From: Nectonema munidae
Taxonomy: Eukaryota; Nematomorpha; Nectonematoida; Nectonematidae
NCBI GenBank assembly: GCA_030549495.1
Contig: JAUIRK010001034.1
Coordinates: 496,001-560,000, forward strand
Direction of reading: 5' to 3'
DNA length: 64,000 bases
Shown here: positions 1 to 12,300 of the stretch, in pieces
How the letters are laid out: each line of letters starts with the position of its first letter
How positions within the stretch are numbered: the first letter of the stretch is position 1
Translations under genes and position numbers: made by a program
Notes under the pieces: model-generated
Seen by the model: only the letters and a program-made list of their open reading frames with translations
Database searches by the model: none
Told to the model about the DNA's origin: nothing

Positions 1-1097
1 AAGCAACAGATAAGCAAGATATAGTATTTATAAATAGAAATACAGTTTTTATTATACTTCAAACTACCCATACATTATATATCGACGGTATGTGTGTTGT
101 AAAATTGACTCATAAAACTCATGATAATAAGACTGCTTTTCATTGGTTGGTATAAATATAATATCACCAAATAAGTCAAAATATAGAATGGGGATATTTT
201 TTTATTAAATACGACATTTTGAATGATCAAAACGGAAAATCGTCATACAACCATAAATATATATCGAGATACTTTATATAAGAACAAGACACTTCTATCC
301 CTAATGCATCCCAGTAGCAGTTTTAGATATGAGGGGGAGGGGGGGGGGGGGGCGATCGCTTAATAAAGGAGGGTCATTGGTATATCCCACTCCTTGAATG
401 CATATAATATTTCACATACGTTGTTGCATGAAAGGTTCCTTTGTAAGCCATTTCTATTATACTATGAATTACATTTTTTAAAACGCTGTATTAAGCAAAA
501 CAATGTCAACTTATTAGGCAATTTATTTGAATGTAGGAGATTCTTCGGTATAAAAACATTTTTGAAAACGTTTGAAGATTTTGTATATATGGTGCATTGG
601 TAACATCTCCGAAATCATTTTTTCAGTTAAAATGTTTTGTTTCTTTTATTTTTGCGCCATATTCTGATGTAAAAATGTTAGCTGATTTTTAGGGTATTTT
701 GAAGACGAATTTCTTACAGATTTAGCCAAAAAATTGTACTGATTCATTGGACGAAATCAATACATCCGTGTCCTGTTTAATTTTTATATTCTCTGACTTC
801 GTGTATATTTTTCATTTTATTCTGAACATTCGGTGTTGCCTGAATCATCTTTTAGTAACGATTCCATAAATAGATAATATATAAAAAACAAAATCCAAAA
901 AAGTTAAGAAACAGATGAATGCAGAATAATTGAAAAAAAATAATGAATGCATCTATTCTAAGTTGAATAACAAATAGCAAAAAATTTAAGTACTTTTTCA
1001 TTTTATCAAAAACATAATGGAACATTTTTTATCGATTTCTTGGAACCCATTTTATGCATTTGAGGGTAGGCAGACACATGAGATGGTATGAATAGTA
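1..1097. other. AT-rich intergenic DNA, no gene seen
   Basis: I see no convincing coding region here. The small open frame at 394-603 has the low-complexity composition expected by chance in AT-rich DNA. A long guanine run lies at about 331-352 and stands out from the surroundings. Confidence 0.6.
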
Positions 1098-1223
1098 CAG
1101 TAGAACTCAAGTATCGGAACAGGTTCGGAAACGAATAAATTGTTCGGATAAGTAAAAACTTTCTTTCTTTCTCTCTTTCTTTAGCTGGGCACGTCAGTTG
1201 TTCGGATACTCGAGGTTTCACTG
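1098..1223. mobile_element. pogo/Tigger-like MITE (Tc1/mariner superfamily) flanked by TA
   Basis: The left end reads CAGTAGAACTCAAGTATCGG and the right end, reverse-complemented, reads CAGTGAAACCTCGAGTATCC, giving imperfect terminal inverted repeats of about 23 bp. A TA dinucleotide flanks each end (1096-1097 and 1224-1225), as expected for a Tc1/mariner insertion. The ~126-bp interior has a CTTT-rich tract and no coding capacity, so it would depend on a transposase made elsewhere. Family assignment rests on the pogo-like ends and TA target. Confidence 0.65.
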
Positions 1224-1225
1224 TA

Positions 1226-1865
1226 GATAGAAATTAAGAGAGTAAAGATTTGATAAGATAGAAAGTTAAGGATGCGTTTTATTAGGTCAACTTACTCGTA
1301 TGCATTTTTCTAAGGCGTAGTTATATTTAAACATCATTGTTCTTTTCTTTTCAAATTTATTAATATAATTTATAAAAAAAATGTTACTTATTATTTGCAC
1401 AGATGGAACACAGAGCAATGCTTTTCTTCAGAATTGTTCGTGAACGAACCTAACAGAAGCGAAATCAATAACATCTCTTCAACTGTTGAGTTTTTTAAGT
1501 AATTATCTCCTTTTTTCAAACTCTGAATATACGTTCTTTCTTTCACACGCATCAATTGTACCAAGAAGTATGACAGTTATGCGAGAGACAGCAGTAAGTG
1601 TGTTCAATCCTTCTTCAGTTAAGACCTTTTTAAGCGTTATTTTTATGCGTTTTTTGAAGGGAATAAAAATGCTAAATACTCTACCTCAATTTATATTATC
1701 CACTGAAAGTGAAAAATGACAAATTTCACTTTCCTATTATTTGCTGGAATGGAGGCAGCCTTTTTACAATGTTATCTATCATTTTATAAACCTTGTGTCC
1801 TTGTTTTTATGCACATGTTTTCAAGTTTGTTCTTAACAAATAATGATCTATAAATCTAGAAACTA
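1226..1865. other. AT-rich intergenic DNA with an unconvincing short ORF
   Basis: A 77-codon open frame at 1486-1719 on the + strand has no recognisable motif, and the opposite strand is also partly open. I cannot support a gene. The rest is AT-rich sequence without visible structure. Confidence 0.45.
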
Positions 1866-1995
1866 ATGTCGGCAGATGACTTATTGGTAGGAGCCTAGGG
1901 TATTGATCCAGATGATCTGGGTTCGATTTCCAAAATATCTGAAATATAATTCCAGAGTACCGCGTCCCTTTATCAAGCAATGGAGAAAAGAGCTG
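1866..1995 (+). mobile_element. tRNA-derived SINE
   Basis: A tRNA-like head is visible. An A-box-like stretch (TTATTGGTAGGAGCC) lies at about 1880-1895, followed about 25 bp later by a B box (GGTTCGATTTCC) near 1919-1931. This is the internal pol III promoter layout of tRNA-derived SINEs. The tail runs toward the start of the satellite complex. No anticodon-arm structure good enough for a functional tRNA is seen. Confidence 0.55.
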
Positions 1996-2070
1996 CAACG
2001 TTTATTCATACAAAGGGGGAAGTAAAAGTGCGTATGTTGTGTAAAAGTCGCTATACTAAAACAAGTGTAT

Positions 2071-4565
2071 ATAAATCAGTGTCACGCAGCGTCACTCATC
2101 CAAAAAAACATAGATAGTAATAGGTAATATAGCAGTGCCTTTATAATTGTGAACATTTGTAGTGTCACAGCGTCACAGCGTCACACCTCCAATAAAGTAT
2201 AGGAAGTATAGGATAAATCAGTGTCACGCAGCGTCACTCATCCAAAAAACATAGATAGTATTAGGTAATATAGCAGTTCCTTTATAATTGTGAACATTTG
2301 TAGTGTCACAGCGTCACAGCGTCACACCTCCAATAAAGTATAGGAAGTATAGGATAAATCAGTGTCACGCAGCGTCACTCATCCAAAAAACATAGATAGT
2401 ATTAGGTAATATAGCAGTGCCTTTATAATTGTGAACATTTGTAGTGTCACAGCGTCACAGCGTCACACCTCCAATAAAGTAAAGGAATAATAGGATAAAT
2501 CAGTGTCACGAAGCGTCACTCATCCAAAAAACATAGATAGGATAAATCAGTGTCACGCAGCGTCACTCACCCAAAAAACATAGATAGTATTAGGTAATAT
2601 AGCAGTGCCTTTATAATTGTGAACATTTGTAGTGTCACAGCGTCACATCGTCACACCTCCAATAAAGTATAGGAAGTATAGGATAAATCAGTGTCACGAA
2701 GCGTCACTCATCCAAAAAACATAGATAGTAATAGGTAATATAGCAATGCCTTTATAATTGTGAACATTTGTAGTGTCACAGCGTCACAGCGTCACACCTC
2801 CAATAAAGTATAGGAAGTATAGGATAAATCAGTGTCACGCAGCGTCACTCACCCAAAAAACATAGATTGTAATAGGTAATATAGCAGTGCCTTTATAATT
2901 GTGAACATTTGTAGTGTCACAGCGTCACACCTCCAATAAAGTATAGGAAGTATAGGATAAATCAGTGTCACGCAGCATCACTCATCCAAAAAACATAGAT
3001 AGTATTAGGTAATATAGCAGTGCCTTTATAATTGTGAACATTTGTAGTGTCACAGCGTCACAGCGTCACACCTCCAATAAAGTATAGGAAGTATAGGATA
3101 AATCAGTGTCACGAAGCGTCACTCATCCAAAAAACATTGATAGTAATAGGTAATATAGCAGTGCCTTTATAATTGTGAACATTTGTAGTGTCACAGCGTC
3201 ACAGCGTCACACCTCCAATAAAGTAAAGGAAGTATAGGATAAATCAGTGTCACGCAGCGTCACTCATCCAAAAAACATAGATAGTAATAGGTAATATAGC
3301 AGTGCCTTTATAATTGTGAACATTTGTAGTGTCACAGCGTCACAGCGTCACACCTCCAATAAAGTATAGGAAGTATAGGATAAATCAGTGTCACGCAGCG
3401 TCACTCATCCAAAAAACATAGATAGTATTAGGTAATATAGCAGTGCCTTTATAATTGTGAACATTTGTAGTGTCACAGCGTCACAGCGTCACACCTCCAA
3501 TAAAGTATAGGAAGTATAGGATAAATCAGTGTCACGCAGCGTCACTCATCCAAAAAACATTGATAGTATTAGGTAATATAGCAGTGCCTTTATAATTGTG
3601 AACATTTGTAGTGTCACAGCGTCACAGCGTCACACCTCCAATAAAGTAAAGGAAGTATAGGATAAATCAGTGTCACGAAGCGTCACTCATCCAAAAAACA
3701 TAGATAGGATAAATCAGTGTCACGCAGCGTCACTCACCCAAAAAACATAGATAGTATTAGGTAATATAGCAGTGCCTTTATAATTGTGAACATTTGTAGT
3801 GTCACAGCGTCACAGCGTCACACCTCCAATAAAGTATAGGAAGTATAGGATAAATCAGTGTCACGCAGCGTCACTCATCCAAAAAACATTGATAGTATTA
3901 GGTAATATAGCAGTGCCTTTATAATTGTGAACATTTGTAGTGTCACAGCGTCACATCGTCACACCTCCAATAAAGTATAAGAAGTATAGGATAAATCAGT
4001 GTCACGAAGCGTCACTCATCCAAAAAACATAGATAGTAATAGGTAATATAGCAATGCCTTTATAATTGTGAACATTTGTAGTGTCACAGCGTCACAGCGT
4101 CACACCTCCAATAAAGTATAGGAAGTATAGGATAAATCAGTGTCACGCAGCGTCACTCACCCAAAAAACATAGATTGTAATAGGTAATATAGCAGTGCCT
4201 TTATAATTGTGAACATTTGTAGTGTCACAGCGTCACACCTCCAATAAAGTATAGGAAGTATAGGATAAATCAGTGTCACGCAGCATCACTCATCCAAAAA
4301 ACATAGATAGTATTAGGTAATATAGCAGTGCCTTTATAATTGTGAACATTTGTAGTGTCACAGCGTCACAGCGTCACACCTCCAATAAAGTATAGGAAGT
4401 ATAGGATAAATCAGTGTCACGAAGCGTCACTCATCCAAAAAACATTGATAGTAATAGGTAATATAGCAGTGCCTTTATAATTGTGAACATTTGTAGTGTC
4501 ACAGCGTCACAGCGTCACACCTCCAATAAAGTATAGGAAGTATAGGATAAATCAGTGTCACGCAG
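2071..4565 (+). repeat. Satellite S1, forward array (~141-bp monomer)
   Basis: Tandem copies of a ~141-bp unit; the block GTGTCACGCAGCGTCACTCA recurs at 2221, 2362 and 2503. Each monomer also contains a GTGTCACAGCGTCACAGCGT block and the phrase CCAATAAAGTATAGGAAGTA. Copies differ by few substitutions, which suggests recent homogenisation. A truncated monomer of about 46 bp (2503-2548) recurs at 3670-3715, and variant monomers recur at an offset of about 1308 bp. The array ends abruptly at 4565 inside a monomer, where satellite S2 begins. The same monomer is present in reverse complement at 15.3-21.9 kb. Confidence 0.95.
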
Positions 4566-5370
4566 AACACTAAATCTATATTTAATTATAATAATTATAT
4601 AAATCTTCACATAACACTAGTTCGAAAAATGCACGCTTCACCATCTCACTTGACGTCCCCAATATCATTTTCACTAAAGCTAACTCTATAATTAAAAAAA
4701 TCATCAGTTTTATAAACACTAAATCTGTATTTAATTATAATAATTATATAAACTTTCACATAACACTTTAGTTCAAAAACTAAATGCTTCGCCATGTCAA
4801 CTTGGAATTCACTAAAATCATCTTAACTAAACACTAACTCTATATTTAAAAAAATTATCATTTTTATAAACACTAACTCAATTATTAACTTTAAATTAAA
4901 TTATTCTTCACATAACACTAGTTCAAAAATTACACGCTCCACCATCCCACTTGCCGTCCACCAATATCATCTTCACTAAAGCTAAGTCTATAATTAAAGA
5001 AATCATCAGTTTTATAAACTCTAACTCTATATTTGACTTTAATAATTAAATTAATTTTCACTTAGCACTACTTAAAAAAATTAACGCTTTACCATCTAAA
5101 CTTGTCATTCACCAAATTCATTTTTACTAGTTAAAGAAATCATCAGTTTTATAAACACTAACTCTATATTTAACTTTAATAATTAAATTATTCTAGACTA
5201 ACTTAATATCAGTTTTATAAACACTAACTCTATATTTGACTTTAATAATTAAATAAATTTTCACTAAGCACAACTTCAAAAAATAAAGGCTTCACCATCC
5301 TAACTTGTCATTCATTAAATTCTTTTTCACTAAACACTGACACTATAAATAAAGAAATGATCAGTTTTAT
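4566..5370 (+). repeat. Satellite S2, first block (~151-bp monomer)
   Basis: Degenerate tandem units of about 150-153 bp. They contain the phrases CAGTTTTATAAACACTAA, TTCACATAACACTAGTTC and CACTAAAGCTAACTCTATAA. This block is nearly identical to part of the second S2 block: a landmark at 4721 recurs at 8647 and one at 5191 recurs at 9117, both with an offset of 3926. Open frames in this block are by-products of the repeat, not genes. Confidence 0.85.
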
Positions 5371-7822
5371 AAATAATATTTTTTCATATATAAAATACTC
5401 TTTTCTAGACATTAACTTCACCATTATAACACATCAACATATTTCCGTAATTAAAATCATCTTTTGTTCTTTAGTAGATTTTAATAGATATTAACATTAC
5501 CATTAAAACACAATCTCATTTTTCCATATTTAAAATACTTTTTAGTAGACATTAACCTTACCATTAAAACACAACAACATTTTTCCATATTTAAAATACT
5601 CTTTAATAAACATTAGCCTTGCCATTAAAACACAATAAAATTTTTCCGTATTTAAAATACTCTTTAGTAGACATTAAACTTACCATTAAATCACAATCTC
5701 ATTTTTCCATATTTAAAATACTTTTAGTTGAAATTAACCTAAAACACAACGACATTTTTCCGTATTTAAAATATTCTTTTGTAGAAATTAACCTTACCCA
5801 TTAACTTTACCTTTAAAACACAACAACATTTTTCCATATTTAAAATACTCTTTAATAAACATTAACCTTACCATTAAAACACAACAAAATTTTTCCGTAA
5901 TTAAAATACTCTTTAGTAGACATTAAACTTACTATTAAATCACAATCTCATTTTTCCATATTTAAAATACTCTTTAGTTAAAATTAACCTAAAACACAAC
6001 CACATTTTTCCGTATTTAAAATACTCTTTTGTATAAATTAACCTTACCATTAAAACACATCCCCATTTTTCTATATTTAAAATACTCTTTAATAAACATT
6101 AACCTACCATTAAATCACACGCACATTATTAAAACACATCCATATTTTTCATATATAAAATACTCTTTACTAGACATTAACCTCACCATTAAAACACATC
6201 CACATATTTCCGTAATTAAATTCATCTTTTGTTCTTTAGTAGATTTTAATAGATATTAACCTTACCATGAAAACACAACAACATTTTTCCATATATAAAA
6301 TACTCTTTACTAGACATTAACCTTACCATTAAAACACATCCACATTTTTCCATATTTAAAATACTCTTTAATAAACATTAACCTTACCATTGAAACACAA
6401 CAACATTTTTCCATATTTAAAATACTCTTTAATAAACATTAACCTTATCATTAAAACATATCCAAATTTATCCGTAATTAAAATCATATTTCGTTCTTTA
6501 GTAGATTTTAATAGATATTATCATCACCATTAAATCACAATCTCATTTTTCCATATTTAAAATACTCTTTAAAATTCATTAACCTTACCACTAAAACACA
6601 ATATTTTTCCATATTTAAAATCCTCTTTGATAAACATTAACCTTACCATTAAAACACACCCACATTTTTAAAACACATCCATATTTTTTCATATATAAAA
6701 TACTCTTTAGTAGACATTAACCTTACCATTAAAACATATCCAAATTTATCCGTAATTTAAAACATCTTTTGTTCTTTAGTAGATTTTAATAGATATTAAC
6801 ATCACCATTAAATCACAATCTTATTTTTCCATATTGTATATCCTCTTTAATATTCATTAACCTTACCATTAAAACACAACATTTTTCCGTATTTAAAATA
6901 CTCTTTAATAAACATTAACTTTACCATTAAAACACATCCACATTTTAGAACACATCCATATTTTTTCATATATAAAATACTCTTTAGTAGACATTAACCT
7001 TACCATTAAAACATATCCAAATTTATCCATAATTTAAATCATCTTTTGTTCTTTAGTAGATTTTAATAGATATTAACATTACCATTAAATCACAATCTCA
7101 TTTTTCCATATTGTATATACTCTTTAATATTCATTAACCTTACCACTAAAACACAATATTTTTCCATATTTAAAATACTCTTTAATAAACATTAACCTTA
7201 CCATTAAAACACATTCACATTTTTAAAACACATCCATATTTTTTCATATATAAAATACTCTTTATGAGGCATTAACCTTACCATTAAAACACATCCAAAT
7301 TTTTCCGTAATTAAAATCATCTTTTGTTCTTTAGTAGATTTTAATAGATATTAATCTTAGCATTAAATCACAATCTCATTTTTCTATATTTAAAATACTC
7401 TTTTGTAAAAATTAACCTTACCATTAAATCACAACCATAATTTTAAAACACAACCATTTTTTTCATATATAAAATATTATTTAATATACATTAACCTTAC
7501 CATTAAACATCCACATTTTTAAAACACATCCATATTTTATCATTTATAAAATACTCTTTAGTAGACATTAACCTTGCCATTAAAACACATCCAAATTTTT
7601 CCGTAAGTAAAATCATCTATTTTTCTTTTGTGGATTTTAATAGATATTAATATTACCATTAAAACACAATCTCACTTTTCCATATTTAATATACTCTTTA
7701 ATATACATTAGCCTTACCATTAAAACACAACATTTTTCCATATTTAAAATACTCTTTAATAAACATTAACCTTACCATTAAAACACATCCACATTTTTAA
7801 AACACATCCATATTTTTTCAAA
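5371..7822 (+). repeat. Satellite S3, first block (~61-bp monomer)
   Basis: Tandem units of about 58-63 bp built around CATTAACCTTACCATTAAAA, then ACACATCCACATTTTTCC, then ATTTAAAATACTCTTTAGTA. Monomer variants alternate (CACAATCTCAT, CACAACAACAT, CATCCATATTTTTTC, and a TTGTTCTTTAGTAGATTTTA type). Short open frames here (5619-5804, 6029-6259) are repetitive peptides produced by the monomer, not genes. Confidence 0.9.
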
Positions 7823-9300
7823 CTAAAGCATGTAAATATTTAAAATTGAACCCGTATAGAAAGAAAATACAGAACATGAATAGCAGTAGGTATCTTATGA
7901 GAAATATTAAAACTAATAGTATTATATTACTTAATACTATCTATGTTTTTTTAGTTTTTAATTTAGAAATAATCATTTAGATTTGAATTAAATAAAATAT
8001 AAAAGTGAAATAAAAAAGAGAAATGAGTTTTATAAACACTAATTCTATATTTAATTATAAAAATTATATAAACCTTCAAATAACACTATAGTTCAAAAAC
8101 TAAATGCTTCACCATCTCAACTTGAAATTGTCCAAAATCATTTTCACTAAAGCTAACTTTATAATTAAAGAAATTATCAGTTTTATAAACACTAAATCTA
8201 TATTTAATTATAATAATTATATAAATCTTCACATAACACTAGTTCGAAAAATGCACGCTTCACCATCTCACTTGACGTCCCCAATATCATTTTCACTAAA
8301 GCTAACTCTATAATTAAAAAAATCATCAATTTTATAAAAACTAAATTAGTATATTATTATAATAATTATATAAATCTTCACATAACATTGTAGTTCAAAA
8401 ATTTTACCCTTCACCATCTTAACTTGGAATTCACCAAAATCACCTTAACTAAACACTAACACTATAATTATAGAAATTATCAGTTTTATAAACACTAACT
8501 CAATATTTAACCTTTATAATTAAATTAATCTTGACATAACACTAGTTCAAAAATTACACGCTTCACCATCTCACTTGGCGTCAACCAATATCATCTTCAC
8601 TAAAGCTAACTCTATAATTAAAGAATTCATCAGTTTTATAAACACTAAATCTGTATTTAATTATAATAATTATATAAACTTTCACATAACACTTTAGTTC
8701 AAAAACTAAATGCTTCGCCATGTCAACTTGGAATTCACTAAAATCATCTTAACTAAACACTAACTCTATATTTAAAAAAATTATCAGTTTTATAAACACT
8801 AACTCAATATTTAACTTTAAATTAAATTATTCTTCACATAACACTAGTTCAAAAATTACACGCTCCACCATCCCACTTGCCGTCCACCAATATCATCTTC
8901 ACTAAAGCTAAGTCTATAATTAAAGAAATCATCAGTTTTATAAACTCTAACTCTATATTTGACTTTAATAATTAAATTAATTTTCACTTAGCACTACTTA
9001 AAAAAATAAACGCTTTACCATCTAAACTTGTCATTCACCAAATTCATTTTTACTAGTTAAAGAAATCATCAGTTTTATAAACACTAACTCTATATTTAAC
9101 TTTAATAATTAAATTATTCTAGACTAACTTTATATCAGTTTTATAAACACTAACTCTATATTTGACTTTAATAATTAAATAAATTTTCACTAAGCACAAC
9201 TTCAAAAAATAAAGGCTTCACCATCCTAACTTGTCATTCATTAAATTCTTTTTCACTAAACACTGACTCTATAAATAAAGAAATGATCAGTTTTATAAAT
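7823..9300 (+). repeat. Short spacer plus satellite S2, second block
   Basis: About 200 bp of non-repetitive AT-rich sequence (7823-8022) is followed by S2 monomers of about 151 bp. The CAGTTTTATAAAC phrase spaces at roughly 8178, 8328, 8481, 8631, 8784 and 8933. The sequence from about 8591 onward repeats the 4665-5470 region at a 3926-bp offset. The first monomers repeat the 4566 region at a 3622-bp offset, so the second block carries two extra monomers. Confidence 0.85.
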
Positions 9301-12300
9301 AATATTTTTTCATATATAAAATAATCTTTTCTAGACATTAACCTCACCATTATAACACATCCACATATTTCCGTAATTAAAATCATCTTTTGTTCTTTAG
9401 TAGATTTTAATAGATATTAACATTACCATTAAAACACAATCTCATTTTTACATATTTAAAATACTGTTTTGTAGACATTAACCATACCATTAAAACACAA
9501 CAACATTTTTTATATTTAAAATACTCTTTAATAAACATTAACCTTACCATTAAAACACAACAAAATTTTTCCGTATTTAAAATACTCTTCTTACCAATAA
9601 ATCACAATTTCATTTTTCCATATTTAAAATACTCTTTAGTAGAAATTAACCTAAAACACAACCACATTTTTCCGTATTTAAAATACTCTTTTGTAGAAAT
9701 TAACCTTACCATTAAAACACATCCCCATTTTTCAATATTTAAAATACTCTTTAATAAACATTAACCTACCATTAAATCACACCCACATTTTTAAAACACA
9801 TCCATGGTTTTTCATTTATAAAATAATCTTTACTAAACATTAACCTCACCATTAAAACACATCCACATATTCCCGTAATTAAAATCATCTTTTGTTCTTT
9901 AGTAAATTTTAATAGATATTAACATTACCATTAAAACACAATCTCATTTTTCCATATTTAAAATACTCTTTAGTAGACATTAACCTTACCATTAAAACAC
10001 AACAACATTTTTCCATATTTAAAATACTCTTTAATAAACATTAGCCTTACCATTAAAACACAACAAAATTTTTCCGTATTTAAAATACTCTTTAGTAAAC
10101 ATTAAACTTACCATTAAATCACAATCTCATTTTTCCATATTTAAAATACTCTTTAGTTGAAATTAACCTAAAACACAACCACATTTTTCCGTATTTAAAA
10201 TATTCTTTTGTAGAAATTAACCTTACCATTAAAACACATCCCCATTTTTCTATATTTAAAATACTCTTTAATAAACATTAACCTTACCATTAAAACACAT
10301 CCACATTTTTAAAACACATCCATATTTTTTCATATATAAAATACTCTTTAGTAGACATTAACCTCACCATTAAAACACATCCACATATTTCCGTAATTAA
10401 AATCATCTTTTGTTCTTTAGTAAATTTTAATAGATATTAACATTACCATTAAAACACAATCTCATTTTTCCATATTTAAAATACTCTTTAGTAGACATTA
10501 ACCTTACCATTAAATCACAATCTCATTTTTCCATATTTAAAATACTCTTTTGTAAAAATTAACCTTACCATTAAAACACAACAACATTTTTCCTGTTTAA
10601 AATACTCTTTATAACATTAACTAACATTAAAACACATCCAATTTTTAAAAAATCCATATTTTTTCATATATAAAATACTCTTTAGTAGACATTAACCTTA
10701 CCATTAAAACACATCCACATTTTTCCGTAAATAAAATCATTTTTTGTTCTTTAGTAGATTTTAATAGATATTAACCTTAGCATTAAATCACAATCTCATT
10801 TTTCCATATTTAAAATACTCTTTAGTAGACATTAACCTTACCATTAAATCTCAATCTCATTTTTCCATATTTAAAATACTCTTTTGTAGAAATTAACATT
10901 ACCATTGAAACACAACAACATTTTTCACTGTTTAAAATACTCTTTAATATACATTAACCTTAACATTAAAACACATCCACATTTTTAAAACACATCCATA
11001 TTTTTTCATATATAAGATACTCTTTAGTAGACATTAACCTTACCATTAAAACACATCCACATTTTTCCGTAAATAAAATCATTTTTTGTTCTTTAGTAGA
11101 TTTTAATAGATATTAACCTTACCATTAAATCACAATCTCATTTTTCCATATTTAAAATACTCTTTAGTAGACATTAACCTTACCATTAAATCTCAATCTC
11201 ATTTTTCCATATTTAAAATACTCTTTTGTAGAAATTAACATTACCATTGAAACACAACAACATTTTTTCACTGTTTAAAATACTCTTTAATATACATTAA
11301 CCTTAACATTAAAACACATCCATATTTTTAAAACACATCCATATTTTTTCATATATAAAATACTCTTTAGTAGACATTAACCTTACCATTAAAACACATC
11401 CACATTTTTCCGTAAATAAAATCATTTTTTGTTCTTTAGTAGATTTTAATAGATATTAACCTTAGCATTAAATCACAATCTCATTTTTCCATATTTAAAA
11501 TACTCTTTAGTAGACATTAACCTTACCATTAAATCACAATCTCATTTTTCCATATTTAAAATACTCTTTTGTAGAAATTAACATTACCATTGAAACACAA
11601 CAACATTTTTCACTGTTTAAAATACTCTTTAATATACATTAACCTTAACATTAAAACACATCCACATTTTTAAAACACATCCATATTTTTCCATATATAA
11701 AATACTCTTTTAGTAGACATTAACCTTACCATTAAAACACATCCACATTTATTCCGTAATTAAATTTTTTATAATTTTAATAATATTAATTACCATTAAA
11801 ACATTTTTCTATTTAAATACTCTTTAATAACATTAATTAACATTAAATATTTTTCTATTTAAAAATTTTGTAATTAACTTACATTGAAACATTTTTCAAA
11901 CAACATTTTTCAATATTTAAAATACTCTTTAATAAACATTAACCTTACCATTAAAACACATCCACATTTTTAAAACACATCCATATTTTTTCATATATAA
12001 AATACTCTTTAGTAGACATTAACCTTACCATTAAAACACATCCACATTTTTCCGTAAATAAAATCATTTTTTGTTCTTTAGTAGATTTTAATAGATATTA
12101 ACCTTAGCATTAAATCACAATCTCATTTTTCCATATTTAAAATACTCTTTAGTAGACATTAACCTTACCATTAAATCTCAATCTCATTTTTCCATATTTA
12201 AAATACTCTTTTGTAGAAATTAACATTACCATTGAAACACAACAACATTTTTCACTGTTTAAAATACTCTTTAATATCCATTAACCTTAACATTAAAACA

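Noticed and set aside
1866-1935. Functional tRNA gene
   Set aside because: A and B boxes are present but no proper cloverleaf could be drawn, so a SINE head is the better reading. The same applies to the other B-box sites.
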